Shown here one piece after another: positions 42,218 to 54,032 of a DNA stretch of 64,000 nt (its first letter is position 1; every line of letters starts with the position of its first letter). Under the pieces are notes generated by a model, which saw only the letters and a list, made by a program, of their open reading frames with translations, had not been told where the DNA came from and ran no database searches. The DNA comes from Paraphaeosphaeria minitans (lineage: Eukaryota > Ascomycota > Dothideomycetes > Pleosporales > Didymosphaeriaceae). The position numbers were made by a program, and so were the translations under genes. The stretch spans positions 1,736,001-1,800,000 of the forward strand of contig WJXW01000007.1 in the NCBI GenBank assembly GCA_015832175.1, in the 5' to 3' direction.

Positions 42218-45200
42218 TGCTGTTATGCGAGATGACGGTGATAAAGACTTCGCCGCACGTTGATGACCTGTGAAGCTGATTGCACTTGACAGGGCTGAAG
42301 TTACTTGTTGGTGAGCCAAGGATTGGGGTGCACAAAGTAATGGTCGAGGTAGTAGTCGAGGGCGTATGTATTGGATTGGATTGGAGATGCTTATGAATAA
42401 AGACGAGCTTACACCATCGAGGGCATGCTGAGGGCATGCTGAGGGTCTTATAGAATGGTAGTACTATAACGCTCTCGGAATCGAGCTGTGAGCTACTGGG
42501 GATGAACGGGCCCGCAGGACAGGGGTTGCTCAAGACCACGGCCCCTGGCGTGTTCGTGCATGGCTGCCATCTGCGGGCGGCAGAATGGCGTGGTGTCTAG
42601 CGTTTTTTATCAACATGGATGTCCGTTGGTCTCGGCGCAGGAGGAAACAAGCCTTTTGGTGTGGTTATCTTTGGCCTGGAGTGGCCGGCAGCGATGCACC
42701 GTGAGCTGGGGGTTGCGTGAAGGCGTGCGCTACGCCTCTTCGGGTCTGTGATAACTCCCCATGGTCATTGGCTGTTTTCTGACCCCAGCAGCAACAGCTG
42801 CCATGGAACGGCCACGAGGGTTAGTCAGTTCTGCAGCAGTGTAGTCAGGCTTGTGCCTGATGAGGTCTGGGTAATAGGGTTCACAGAACGCGTTAAGCTT
42901 CCAGAAAGCATAGGTACCTACCGGTACCGTACAATAACAGAGGCGGTATGCTCCCACGAGAGCTGGCGTCTGTACCGCAGCGGACCTTGTCGGAGCTCGT
43001 GGTGCTTGATCGGTTTACGGACGACACGTGGCTCTGCGTAGCTACCTACGCCGTCTTGTCCGCGTCCACTCTGCACTTGAATTCCGCAGAAACTGCAAGT
43101 GTGGCATGCTGATGGCCCCGTCACCGACTTTTGGTCGGCTGCAGTCTGGTTCCGACAAGGGGGGCGAGTGGCTGCAACAGAAATACACCTTCAGAGCGGC
43201 GGCGAACAGGGCGTGGAAAGGGCCATTGGTGCGGGGGCAAAAACTGGAATTTGCAGCTCTTCTGGGTGACAAGCAGCCTCGTATTCCAGGGCTCACGCAC
43301 AGCAGCAGGATGCGGCCGTTGAACACTAAGAACTTCTAAATGTGGTGGGCTCATGTTGGCGAGTTGCATCAACCACTAAGAGCGCGATAGGACTCTATCC
43401 TCATCTCGAGGTCCAGGCAGCCACACGTGACAGTGCCGACGAATAAGCCGATATGCCGATTACCTACCCACGTAGCTGCCGCCACCGGCATCCTCCCACC
43501 GATGCACTCACTCTCTGTGCACAGTGCATAGTGCATTATCTATCAACCCATCACTACGAGCCATAAAATGGCAGTTGTCCCAGTGGCGACTCTCAACCAT
43601 GAATACACTTTGCAAATGCCTCCACCTCAGAGCGCATCCGCGTACCAGAGTCGATCTCCTTCATGGGTAGGTATTGCTTCACCGTTGCCGCGTCTTGTCC
43701 AAGGCGCTGCCAATGCACGATATCACAGCTGGTTGTGCTCGTTGATAAGCCATCGACGAGTATGACTATTTGTCCACACTCGCAGGTCTGCGCCACGGAT
43801 CTACCTACCAGTAGGACCCGAGTGGACAAAACACGGACGACACCACAGCATTTACTGGCGGCCTGTCATCGATCCCGCACATGCCTGCACTGCTGCCTCA
43901 AAGCGGCAATGACCTCTTCTGGCAGATGACCCGCAGCTGACGGGTCACACATATTCGACGAGATGCGTCTTGTTGAATATACATTTGTAACTTCTCTGAC
44001 AATGTTGCCATATGTATTTCCACCTAGATATATCACGCTTTCGCTATCATTGAGGCGTAAGGTTGGGCTAGCCCATAAAGAGCTGTGACATTCACCTCAT
44101 TCGCGCAGACTCACGCCCTTACTAATTACTCGTATGACGTCTTCTGCATCGACTTGCTGATTCTCGTCCTCGCCTGCGACCCCGCATCGAACAACCCCCG
44201 CGAGAAGCCCAATGTTACATAACCCTGGTGCTGGCACACTTGTTTTGGCTGCAACGTAAGAGTCTTACATTTTCGACAATCCAATGGAGGAACGACGACA
44301 TCTTCAGGCTAATTAATATCTCTTCGCAAAGGCGTGCAGTTCTTGGCGGAGAGTCACTAGACAACTAGGACCTAACGGAGCATTTGTCCTACAGGGACTG
44401 GACGAGACATCGCCCAACTCTAGATGGGTACCGCCTTCTCCATCTCTGACACTGTCTTTGGAATATTAATTCATATCTGGCTATGGACAAGAATCCAAAT
44501 GCCCCTTCCTCCTATGGCGCTTAAAGCTTTCAGTCTTCAGTATCACGTCGCATAGTGAGCACTGTAATGCGTGTCTTCTACACTTTGTAGGTCGCTTACT
44601 GGATTTGTTAGATAAATGGTATACAAAGCGGTGCTTCTTACAATCCATCATGGGGTACCTTGGCCACCGTTCCTGTTAAGCTGTGGCGACAAGGTGAGAC
44701 CAAATCGCTCTCAGGTCCTGTAACGGTTGATGATTTAGACTCTCTCAAATTCTTCTTCTTTGAAGGATCTTGTGTTAGGGCGTCGCATATTCAGGATAGC
44801 CCGTCGACTGTGTAACGACACGTGACTTCTCTGCAAGTTTGCGCCGCTGGGATTGTATGCAGTCATTCGAGTCAAGAATACTCTAGAAAACAGCCCAATG
44901 ACCTCGGGACAAGAGTATTGCTTCCTGATGTTCACGTCTATGCCGGAGCTCTCAAGCATTTGCCGCTCGCCTTAATAGGCGATAAGCTATCTCATCCCCC
45001 GCACCGGCAGTTCCCAACCGTCGTACTATCCCAACGAAGAACACCTGGTGCCAATCCACACACGGAAATTTCCCGCCACTCCTTCTCAAAGCATTGCTGC
45101 TCAACGGAGACCTTCCCAATGCAGCAATCATAATGTCGATGAATATGGTTGGCGGTCTCCCTATCAATGATGGGCGTTTTGGTATCATTGTGCTTGTCGG

Positions 45201-45320
45201 GGTACAGAAGTACTACCGAAGACAACGTGTTATAAGAGAGCGCTTTCATTTTTTGTCCAGTCGACATTTGATATGAGTCACATTCGTCGCGAGTGAGAAA
45301 GAGCAGGACACGAAGACGTC
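42218..45320. other. 3.1-kb gene-poor region
   Basis: Contains the bZIP promoter on the left and the permease promoter on the right. The middle has short frames only. One of these (43568-43925) starts with MAVVPVATLNHEY and could be spliced to a segment reading RIYLPVGPEWTKHGRHHSIYW, but the joins are weak and I do not call it. TAGGTACCTACCGGTACCG occurs at about 42911. Confidence 0.4.
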
Positions 45321-46986
45321 ATGGGTAGAGACGAGATCCAACATGCAAGACATCCATCGGTGGACGTAGACGACATAGGCCCCGAGAAAACTGCATACAA
45401 GGATGCGGACAAGGCACTCGAGTTCTTGAAGTTCTACGAGACGGGAGACGAGCGCGATGTGGTTGACGAGGAGAAGCTGGTGAAGCGCATTGATTGGATG
45501 ATCGTACCCATCATGTTTACCTGCTACTTTCTCCAATACCTCGATAAGTCGCTCCGTGAGCAGACATCGATCCTATGCTGCCTTGTGCTAACAACGAAAA
45601 GTCAACTATGCGGCCGTGATGGGTATCTTTGAAGACGCAAACATAACAACTGAACAATATGGCAATCTCTCCTGGCTGTTCTACCTGGCTTTTTTGATAT
45701 TCGAGATGCCTCACGCGTTCATGATGCAAAGGTTCCCCCTAGCAAAGTATCTCGGAACTATGGTCTGCCTCTGGGGCGCGGTGGTTGCTTGTACTGCGGC
45801 ATGTAACTCGTACGCCTCGCTCGCGGCCTGCCGGTTCTTACTGGGCATGTTTGAGTCCGCAATCAGCCCCTCGCTCATCCTCATCACGTCCATGTGGTAC
45901 AAGCGGTATGTAACTATAAGATGTCTTACCAATCTCCAGTCGAGCATCGCTGATGTTTGCAAATCCAGTCACGAGCAACCAAAAAGAGTAGGCTTCTGGT
46001 ACATGGGAGTTGGTATGGCGGTCATGGCTGGTTCCCTCATATCGTACGGCTTCCAGCACTACCAAGGGACACGCTTCAACAACTGGCAAATCATGTTCCT
46101 CACTGTTGGTATAGTCACCGTAGCGGCAGGCGTCGTCGTGATACTCTTTCTGCCCGACACTCCCATGTCAAGCCGATTATCGCACGCGGAAAAGGTCACG
46201 GCGGTCGAGCGTCTCCGCGAGAACAACACCGGCATCGAAAACAAGCACTTCAAACTCTATCAGTTCTTCGAGACGCTGCGTGATCCACAGGTCTGGCTGC
46301 TGGCGTACATCACCAACGCTGCAAGCATACCCAATGGCGCTGTAGGATCTTTCCAGAGTGTACTCATCAAGTCCTTCGGCTTCAGTAACAAGGTCACCGC
46401 GCTGCTTCAAATTCCTGGAGGGTTTATTGCAGTTGTCAGTGTCATTACCGGCACCCAAATTGCTGCTCGATACAACTGTCGCGGTGTAATGCAGATTATC
46501 TGGACTGCGTGGGGCGGCATACTGGGCGGAGGTCTAATCGCATTTCTACCAACCAGCAACCGCACCGGTAGGTTGGTAGGCAACTACTTTACGCATGTTA
46601 CTGGCGCATTCCTTCCACTTTCTTACTCATTTGCAGCTTGTAATTTTGCGGTAAGCCATCTGTTCCCCCAAAACTTTCCGTGATCTGATCACCCACAGGG
46701 CCACACCAAGAAGGTTACCATGAACGCCATTCTTCTCATGTCCTTTTGCCTGGGAAATATCCTCGGTCCGCTCACGTTCCGCGACGAGGATGCGCCGGAA
46801 TTCACACCTGCAAAGATTACAATTGTTGCTGTAGACTCAACCGTCGTTGTTGCAGTCGTGATACTGCTTGGATACTACAGGTGGGAGAACAAGAGGCGTG
46901 ACAAAGCACAGATTCTACATCGGCCAGACATCGAGTTTAGCGACTTGACTGACCGTGAGAACTTGGAACTAAGATACAAATATTAA
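45321..46986 (+). CDS. MFS anion permease, allantoate/Dal5 family
   Basis: Twelve-helix uptake carrier of the anion:cation symporter family (Dal5/Tna1 relatives: allantoate, nicotinate, pantothenate, similar organic acids). Introns at 45556-45601, 45906-45968 and 46651-46698 give 502 residues. Family marks are EEKLVKRIDWMIVPIMFTCYFLQYLDKS at the first helix (split by an intron just after), NYAAVMGIFEDANITTEQYG, the EMPHAFMMQRFPLAKYLG loop, CRFLLGMFESAISPSL, and FLPDTPMSSRLSHAEK between helices 6 and 7. The cytosolic tail is RWENKRRDKAQILH. The splice joins (WYKRHEQPKRVGFWY and CNFAGHTKKVTMNA) recreate conserved blocks. Substrate cannot be read. The nearest downstream gene of substance is the PAL-family protein 2.6 kb away. 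Confidence 0.9.
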
Positions 46987-48457
46987 GTACATAAAGAGGA
47001 GAAAAGCCAAGCTCCTCGAAGGTTATAAGCTACCGCAATCGTTGCACGTTGTGCGGGATCGGGAGCCTACCGTAATCTCATCAATCTACCAACAAACCTA
47101 CCACCGCAATCACAACCACGTTCAACTCTTGGTAGCAATTGTGTGGCGCGTATGGGATACGGGTAGGGCCATGGGCCCTACAACACGAACAGGGCGATCA
47201 CCTGACTACTACGAGCTTCTCACTCAGCTTACTACTTCCTTATGTAAACTAGGTCTATATAAGACGCACTACTGAGCAGGCTTCTCCTGTTCAGTGACAA
47301 TACACTTGATCACCCTAAACAGTATCCTCAGTTCACCTTCACAAATTGTTATAGAGCAGTTTCAAGCCAAAGTGGCAATGACATCAATGCACGCAATTGT
47401 CATGAGGAGTAGGTAGGTAGGGCTTACGCGAGGGCAATCCATGACGTGATAGCGGGACTGAGCTGAGCGCTGACGCCGCTTGGTGGCCGATGTGATGACA
47501 ACCCCAGACAAACCGAGCCCCTGTACTGTCTCCGCTTAATATAGGTAGCACGTCCTACAAAAGTTTGATCGCTATATGCAATGTCTACCGACAAGTTCGC
47601 GATTACCGAGCACTGGTCTCTCGCCCAGTTGATCCGGGTGTACCCACATGCGGTCAAGCGGGACGATGCAGATCTACCTATTCCTTGCCGTCAAAGAATG
47701 TCGCCCACGCAACAGCACTGCGCCATCGGACAACGCAGTGACCACTATAGCGAGCCAATGGGGTTCCGAGAGTATGAAATTCATTGCGAACCTGAGCTCT
47801 ATCAGCTAACGCCCAAAGGAATGCTATGGAGCTTCATGGGATGAGATAATAGATTCTGCCAATGGCTACGAAGTGCGATCCATATGGATGGCTGAATATG
47901 CACATCGGAGTAAAAACTACGTGGGGAATGCGGACGTTCTGGGCAATGATTCAGTTGGATGGACCATTCACGCGATCTGTCGCTGATAGTCAACAACCTC
48001 CGCGATGGTATGAAGCCACCTTTCGTAAGTATGGGGTATAGTATGGGATGTCTTATAGGTATGTAAGTGCGACCCGCCTACGTTCCTTGCGAGGATCACA
48101 GTCATCCAGTCGCAATAGTATATCCTGTTTTGATTTTTCACAGAGCCAATCTGGTATTGATCCATCCACGCCTCTTCCAGTCCCTTTTTATCATCGATCC
48201 TGTCATTGTGGATACGCATCCACCACGACCGAACGCTACTCAGGCTTCGTCCGTACGACGCGAGCACTGGGAGTCACGTGCTAAAGTCGAGGGGACCTCA
48301 AGAAATACCTGTTAGTCGAATCATTCAATCCTCGCATAGCTGAAGCCTTCCTTGCTTGTGGCTTGAAAGATGCAGATGACGCGTATCCTTGACCACTCCC
48401 AAAGCTTAAGGAACCTGGTCGTCCGTCCGCTCTAGTTTCCACGCTATACCGGAAGAC
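46987..48457. other. 1.5-kb intergenic region, no gene supported
   Basis: Open frames at 47581-47844 plus and 47968-48267 minus lack motifs and were not called. A TAGG repeat lies at about 47410-47420. Confidence 0.4.
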
Positions 48458-48843
48458 ATGACACCGCCAGAGGCTAGGAATCGGGAGCGACTCATCAACC
48501 CAAATTTTCTATCCTTTGAAAGCGTAAGCCTGGACCGAGGCGATAGCCTGCAAGATTTTGATCATCTTCCACAAGCCCGTCCCAGGGCGCTCTATCTGTA
48601 CGGGCAACATTCTCTCACATCAACTACACAAGTCAACGCAAGAGGCTGCGCGAATAAACAGGCAAGGAAAGAAGAGGTAGTGGAGGCGCGCAAGACGGCG
48701 GTGTTGGGACGAAATTCTTCGATAAGACTTCCCATTTCCTGTGCTTTGAGTTCCGGCGGGAGACTGCAGCGGACATTTCGGACTGGCTAGCAAAGGAATT
48801 GATGCGACGGACAGTGGAGAAAAAGGGTTTGGGCAACGCTTAA
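48458..48843 (+). CDS. possible small gene, splicing unresolved
   Basis: Starts MTPPEARNRERLINPNFLSF, then a good donor (GTAAGC at about 48522). The last segment, in another frame, reads KFFDKTSHFLCFEFRRETAA and DISDWLAKELMRRTVEKKGL before a stop at 48841, with amphipathic composition typical of real protein. At least one intron is needed to join the two; candidate acceptors exist near 48592 and 48660, but I could not find one combination that is clearly right. Function not recognised. Confidence 0.35.
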
Positions 48844-49635
48844 AACCGGGAAGAGCAGGAACGATATGAAAGAGTTGTCCGAGAGGTGGATCGAGATAGC
48901 CAAAAGAGGTGCGGCTGTACCAATATCAAGAGCAAAAGACGTTGCCAAGCTGTAGGTAGGTAGGTAGATACCTACCAGTTTGTGGGGGCCCACGACTCGT
49001 GACAATCGCAAAGAGATGATCAGCGTGTCGAAAGACAACTAAGTTATATCTTATTGGCCCGCTTTATACGCTAAGCATACTCAAACGTGCAAGACACTGC
49101 CTTTCTCCTGTTGTGGTAATGCGTACCGCGTGGAAAAGCCTGAGATTACGATTGCGATTTCTCAGGCCCAAAGCAGGGCTGGACCCACTGACACAAGAGC
49201 GTCTTTTCGTCGGATCTAGCTACATCTATGGTAGGCGATGCGAACCCGGTTAAATGAATCCTGCAGCACATATCCATCCTATGATGCACGTTGATCAATT
49301 ACGATTCACTTCTTCATATCTTGTTCGCAAATTTTACCACGTGGAGAGCGCCATTCGAATCTGGTAGAGCCAGGCATTCTTTGACACACCTCTTTTGTAA
49401 AAGTCCGAGGAGCGATACCGCGCCAGGCGGCAGTTTAGGCGATCATGCAGGGGTACGAAGGAATCTTGTGACTTCGCGAACTGGATCTGACTAGGTGAAA
49501 GAGAGCTCACCGCTGTTAACATTCGGGCTGTACTCTGCTGTTCGCTTTTTAAAACGTGCTGCATGTGCACCTGCCATCTACTTTGCGAAGAGGCGAAGTT
49601 GAAGTGCTGATTGGGCCTTTGCAAAATCACAGAGC
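48844..49635. other. upstream region of the PAL-family gene
   Basis: No gene. It contains a TAGGTAGGTAGGTAGATACC repeat at about 48954-48973 and moderately AT-rich DNA. Confidence 0.45.
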
Positions 49636-51945
49636 ATGGCGGCTGGAGAGTTCAGTCGCTTGCTCATTTCGCACTGGCGCGATTTGCATGAGAAGCTTCT
49701 CTCACAGGACGAGGAGATCGTCATTGATGGACGCAGCCTTAGTATTGCGTCCGTCGTCGCCTGCGCTAGGTAGGTCTGCACAAAGAGATCCAGGCCACCG
49801 CTAATCTGGCATTAGGTACGGACAGGATGTAGTTTTTAGCGAAGAGATGTTGGAGACGATACGGAGACACACCGAAGCCAAATACGGCGAGTTAGTGGAA
49901 GGTGAATCTTTGTCAGGTATCTAAAGGTCCATTCCAATTGATATGCGCTTACTGATTATAGTAGGCTCATTCAGACCTTTGAGTTTTGATAGCGCTGCTC
50001 CTATACGCGTATCAGCAATCGAAATCGTGCAGCGAGACATGATACGTGATAGCCATTACGCGATTCTGTCTGGCGAGACTGAAATCGACATATCGAATGC
50101 CACTCGCGCGTTCTCTTCGGCAATTCCGTTACTTGATCCTATTGAAAACACTACCATGCCGGAATCGTGGGTCAGGGCGCAGATGCTGATTCGAGCGAAC
50201 TCGTTGGCGTACCCGAGTGTTGGTGTGCGGCCAATTCTACTGGAAAAGATCACTGAACTCCTCAATATGGACGTGGTTCCTAGGGTCCCACTGCGAGGCT
50301 CAATATCCGGCGTTGGGGATATGGTTAATCAGTCCTATGTTGCAAGTGTGCTTGCCGGTAAACCCTCTGTACAAGCCTGGATTGGAGACCGCATCCAAGG
50401 CGGGCGCAGATTGGTACCTGCCGATGAAGCCCTGACGTATGCAGAAATTGAGCCGATAGAAGTGCGTGCAAAAGAGGGCATGGCGCTGTTAGTCGGAACG
50501 TCATCATCTTCGGGCGTAAGCGCGCTTGCAGTACATGAGGCGTTTTGCCTTGCTGCAGCGGTGCAGGTACTGACAGCAATGGCCGCGGAGGCATTATGTG
50601 CTGCCGACATGTGCTTCCATCCTCTGTTATCTGAGCTTCGTCCACATCAAGGACAATCCGAGTGTGCAATAAACTTACGATCATTCCTTGAAGGGTCTAA
50701 GCTCATTATTTGGGACTCGGCCAAAGAAGAATGTACGCGACTCCCAGGTACGGAGTCGATACGTCTTAGACAGAAACTTCGTACCCTAGCCCTACTTTAT
50801 TGACTTACACTGACTCTCTAGTCATGGCCCGATCCGATAAATATCCCGTCAGAGCCTCCCCCCAATGGATAGGTCCTTGTCTAGAAGACCTGCAACTTGC
50901 CCACTCCCAAATTATGATAGAAATTAATTCTGCGACCGATACTCCTCTGATAGATCAATCAGGCAAGATGATTCATGGAGCAAATTTCATGGCGAAGTCG
51001 GTAACTTCAGCAATGGAGAAAATTCGCCAAGGATGTCAGAGTCTGGGACAGATCATGTTCGCGCAATGCACCGAGATCATTAATCCGACGACGAGCAAAG
51101 GTCTTGCACCGTTCTTGGTTGTCGACGAGCCTAGCCAATCCGGTCTCTTCAAGGGGACCGATACCATGGTCGCCAGTCTCCAAAGTGAGCTAGGATTCTT
51201 GGCTAATGCAGTGGGATCCAACGTCCAGTTCGCAGAAATGGGTTTCCAGGCCATCAACTCTCTGGCCCTTATATCGGCCCGATACACCCTTACCTCACTC
51301 GACATTCTTGCCCAGCTGGCAGCCGCACATCTAGTCGCTCTGTGCCAAGCGCTGGACTTGCGGGCACTCCATATGCAGTTCCTTTTCGCTCTGGCTCCAA
51401 AGTTCAAGTTGCTCACACGCCGTTGCCTTAGCGAGTGTATCCCGCCTACCACCCCATCTAGCGATGGGCCTGGGACCGGAATAGCATATGAGCTGTGGCT
51501 CACGCTCTCTGAACGGATCAACACAACTACACACCTCGACTCGCACTCACGCTTCTCTCTAGCCCTCGACTATCTACAAACTATCTTCCTCCGCTACTTG
51601 CCGGCGAACTCTCGCTCTTTAGAAGCAGTACAACAGTGGAATGCCGACTGCGTTCATGAGGCGTGTGCGACCTACATTGCAGTGCGCACTCGCTATCTCG
51701 CGAATCCGGATGCGACACCTATCCTAGGTAAAGCCAGCAAGCGATGCTACAACTTCGTAAGGAGGAAACTAGAGGTGCCATTCGTGGGAAACGATTACTT
51801 CCGCAACGCCGAGAGGGACGATGGGACGAGACTGGGCAGCAGAGTCAAATACAAAACCATGGGAAGCATGAATACTGCAGTCTACGACAGTTTTAGGAAC
51901 GGGGGATTTTATGCTGTGGTTGTGGATTGCTTCGATGATGTCTGA
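49636..51945 (+). CDS. aromatic amino acid lyase (PAL/HAL) family protein lacking the MIO triad
   Basis: Homologue of phenylalanine/histidine ammonia-lyases. Introns at 49770-49815, 49902-49961 and 50748-50821 give 709 residues, normal for fungal PAL. Family blocks are plain: SWVRAQMLIRANSLAYPSVGVR, VPLRGSIS, RASPQWIGPCLEDL, EINSATDTPLID, HGANFMAKSVTSAMEK, KGTDTMVASLQSELGFLAN, and NSLALISARYT. However, the Ala-Ser-Gly that forms the MIO cofactor (family: GSISASGDL) is Gly-Val-Gly at residues 190-192 (GSISGVGDM), and the next DLSPLSY is DMVNQSY. The N-terminal loop that normally reads YGVTTGFG is SFRPLSF here (about 76-82), so the catalytic Tyr is gone too. The frame is intact. I infer a non-lyase or scaffold role, not a pseudogene; no activity can be assigned. 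Confidence 0.85.
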
Positions 51946-52604
51946 ACCAGGCGTGGGAAATAATGGAGGATAAGATGATACCAGCGTTCTGCAAGGTGCG
52001 CGCTTTAACAATAAGAAATATTGAAAGCGCTAGGCACTCAGTGGTTCTGACCGGTGAAGAACGTCGAATTGTCTGCTGAGATGATCGGCAGGAAAGTGCA
52101 GACGTGTATTTTGTTTGGTTAAATCAGGTTCGTGGCATGGCTTTAAAAGGCAAGTATATACCGGACTTCCACCTATGAATCTGCGCCGCGAGCGACGGTG
52201 CAGCCGAATACGGGACACCAGTATTTCGGGCGGCTCAGCTGAAGATCGTCAAGATCACGACTGCTGCTGGCACGAAATCGAAGAAATTGTCTTCCGGACA
52301 CCACTTTTTATCTACAGTAGATAAGGAACGGGCGTGCATGGTTCTGGTAGTGCGTCACTACCTAGTTGATGCACCGACAACAGCATCCACATTGACCCCA
52401 AGCACTCTAAACGACGGGCCTCCCTCAGCCGCCTCCGTGGTCCCACATTTAGACAACGCCATAACTGCGCCTACGTTGCACCGCGCTGTTTTTGAATCCC
52501 CCTCGTATTCATCCCTAGCCACAGTACATAGATGGCAGGCTTCCACCTGCGGCCGAATTTCTACGGAAAGACTCTCAAACCGCCTTGAGAGACGTTCGAA
52601 ATCC
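51946..52604. other. intergenic, upstream of the Ser-rich membrane protein
   Basis: No gene. The frame of the downstream protein stays open upstream of its chosen ATG, but that part looks non-coding and would block the signal peptide. Confidence 0.5.
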
Positions 52605-53724
52605 ATGCTTTGGTATCTATCTCTTGTTGCCTGGAGCCGTTTCGCTGCGGCTGCAGTACTGTCAGCTCCAACAGCTAGAATTACATCCCCGCCTGCTCTG
52701 TACAGAAGAGCAGCTACGACGGTTGGGTACTATTCGACTGGCTTCGAAGATGGAACGGTTCTTTGTAAGTTGAGCTATACTATGCCATTTATCTGTCTTG
52801 ATGATGGTTAGGGGGTACTGTGACTGTCTTATCGGAAGGTGGAATGGTCGCAACGTCGGGTAGCCTGTTTGCGGTGTGTCAGGCGAATCCATGCAACATT
52901 GGAACATGCTCTGCCGGCACCTTTATAATCGGTTCGACAACAACAGCTTGGTATGTAGATTCCATGGCTGATCGATTAATGTGATGATAACTGATCCCTG
53001 CGTGCAGTGGAGCAGCCCAGAGCAGTACATGCAGTTCCAACTTACTGTATCAGGACGTTTATGATACGACACCGCTCACAAATTTCTATTGCGATGCGGT
53101 GACTGAAACTGGCTTTACGATGTACAAAGTCACCCCGACCGGTAATACGTTTGAAGTAGAGATAAGAATGTATGAGAGCTAACAATGTAATCAGGACCCA
53201 TCTCGGCTCCAGGGCCGAGCACCTCGAGTGCGAGCCCAAGCGACAATGAAAGCGACCCATCTTCCACATCCGAAGCGTCCTCAGCTACAGCTCCCTCACC
53301 CACTGGATCGCCATCAAGTCCCCTTGAAACCTCCGGCACACTACCCGAGATCGCCAAGCCCAGGAATTCCACACCTATAGGAGCCATTGTGGGTGGTGTT
53401 GTAGGAGGACTAGCAGTGGTCGGTGCACTGGTTGTAGCAGCGATACTCCTCATCCGACGCAGGCGCGCAACAACCCCAGCGCAACCGAGCTACACAGCAG
53501 TGCCTCCTCCGCAGGAGAGTAAGCCGTACGTTGGCATGGCTGTGGCACCTCCTCCAGGAAAAACACCTGAGGCCACAACGTATCCCTACGCCGTAGAGGT
53601 CGGAAGTACTTCTGCATTACCATCTCAGTCACCTCGGAGTCCAGTGCCTCCGTATACTGCCTACGACCAGCAGCATGCTTCCAACAACGGCGCTTTCAAC
53701 GAACTACCGGCTCACAGGATGTGA
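52605..53724 (+). CDS. single-pass surface protein, Ser/Thr-rich with EGFR-like transmembrane/juxtamembrane segment
   Basis: Introns at 52765-52811, 52951-53007 and 53142-53194 give 320 residues. A signal peptide (MLWYLSLVAWSRFAAAAVLSA) is followed by an extracellular part with paired cysteines (VCQANPCNIGTCSAGTF, CGAAQSSTCSSN, NFYCDAV) and a Ser/Thr/Pro stalk (about 150-200). A glycine-rich transmembrane helix, IGAIVGGVVGGLAVVGALVV (from 206), is followed by RRRR and a Pro-rich cytosolic tail. This layout is common in Pezizomycotina cell-wall or sensor-like proteins. Splice joins keep the cysteine pattern intact. Ligand and role are unknown; cell-wall sensing is a reasonable guess. Confidence 0.82.
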
Positions 53725-54032
53725 GATAGAAATCGTGAATGCGGATGGTCACGATAAAGCCCCGGAGGGTCTACACATTACAGACACTTTATTTACGGGC
53801 GAAGGCTCGTATACAACTATGCAGCATAAATATATTTACTACTTGAAATATCCTAGTTCCACTCGCTATTAAGGTCCAGCAAAGAAATTCGACCATGATG
53901 ACCAAGCCTGGTATTCATCAACGCTCAATACAACTTCATTCTTTCCGAAGCCACAACTTAAGAAGCGCAAGCACGAAGTACAAGAACCATGAAGAGTCCC
54001 AAAGGTACAAAGAGCCCCAATCCCTCATCATC
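53725..54032. other. short intergenic spacer between convergent genes
   Basis: 3' flanks of the membrane protein and the RING protein genes. No further feature. Confidence 0.55.

Noticed and set aside
43568..43927. Possible two-exon gene starting MAVVPVATLNHEY
   Set aside because: The second segment is protein-like in two competing frames and no splice pair is convincing, so it is mentioned only in the gap entry.
47968..48267. 99-codon minus-strand frame
   Set aside because: No motif, weak start context, and no neighbouring exons that would extend it.
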